From assembly GCA_025964635.1 (NCBI GenBank), contig JAOPYP010000261.1, forward strand, positions 1 to 5,412: DNA of 5,412 nt. The letters run 5' to 3'. Both the position numbers and the translations under genes were made by a program. The DNA is from Actinomycetes bacterium (GTDB taxonomy: Bacteria; Actinomycetota; Actinomycetes; Streptosporangiales; Streptosporangiaceae). The notes below the pieces were generated by a model, which saw only the letters and a program-made list of their open reading frames with translations, was not told where the DNA came from and did not search any database. Below are positions 5,186 through 5,412 of this stretch, piece by piece (positions within the stretch are counted from its first letter, which is position 1; each line of letters starts with the position of its first letter).

Positions 5186-5412
5186 TGGCGCTCACCGAAC
5201 GGCTTCTCTTACTAATTCCTTACGTCTGCCCCTCCCGCGCTCGCCTGAGCCGCCAACCTGCCAGCATCCTGACCAGAACGGGAGGCAGCCATTCGCGGAG
5301 CGATGGACAGTCGGTCACCTGGGTGGCAAGAGTTGCCGCGGCCGGTGACGCCGGAGGCGTTTCCGCAGCCAGGAACGGTCGGCCGGCCCGTGATGGCGGC
5401 AAGGCCCGTGAT
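5186..5412. other. Right-hand end without a convincing gene
   Basis: No frame on either strand shows the strong third-position G/C bias of the genes to the left. The open - strand frame ending at 5220 has about 30% A/T third positions. The open + strand frame from ATG 5303 has a GGAG only two bases before it. Visible items are a short AT-richer stretch (5205-5220), a small hairpin GGCAA-GAG-TTGCC (5325-5337) inside a possible outer pairing GTCACC/GGTGAC (5314-5319, 5344-5349), and a 10-base direct repeat GGCCCGTGAT (5385-5394, 5403-5412). It probably leads to a gene beyond the window. Confidence 0.5.

Noticed and set aside
5220..5402. - strand frame at the right edge as the end of a gene
   Set aside because: About 30% of third positions are A/T, unlike the genuine genes here; it has no recognisable motif and spans small repeats and a hairpin.
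5303..5412. + strand open frame from ATG 5303 as the start of a next gene
   Set aside because: The purine run is only two bases from the ATG and the visible 36 residues show no family signature; it cannot be judged without sequence beyond the edge.

Overview
The window is very GC-rich. Its coding frames use almost only G or C at third positions, several genes start with GTG, and the extracellular enzyme has a Pro-Thr linker. This points to a mycelial actinomycete of the Streptomyces type; the genus cannot be settled from the sequence.

Layout, left to right. (1) The C-terminal end of a class I SAM-dependent methyltransferase enters from the left edge (+ strand, to 362). (2) A 121-base convergent spacer holds a 40-base repeat in two copies, each a potential hairpin. 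(3) A complete small SAM-dependent methyltransferase (484-1107, - strand) diverges from (4) a PhzF-family isomerase-like protein (1257-2114, + strand). Their 149-base spacer carries the same 9-base motif just upstream of each start codon. (5) A convergent spacer of 110 bases holds strong GC hairpins. (6) A secreted two-domain enzyme follows on the - strand (2225-3760): a GH16 catalytic domain, a PT-repeat linker and a CBM6-like module, most likely a beta-1,3-glucanase. (7) A LacI/GalR-family repressor lies upstream of it on the same strand (3876-4910). (8) The last ~500 bases contain no convincing gene but are rich in control signals. These are a perfect 23-bp inverted repeat, a near-consensus - strand promoter, and two LacI/CcpA-type operators, one over the -35 region and one just after the predicted transcription start.

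The right half reads as a carbohydrate-responsive unit. The LacI-type protein probably represses its own promoter, and possibly the glucanase gene behind it, until a sugar from beta-glucan breakdown releases it. This link is inferred from gene order and operator type. The left half (two methyltransferases and PhzF) looks like ordinary chromosomal genes without an obvious shared pathway. I see no CRISPR array, tRNA, rRNA, insertion sequence or clear sign of a new defence or mobile system. The most unusual items are the regulatory architecture at 4956-5185, the loss of the catalytic Glu in the PhzF-like protein, and the small non-coding repeats.
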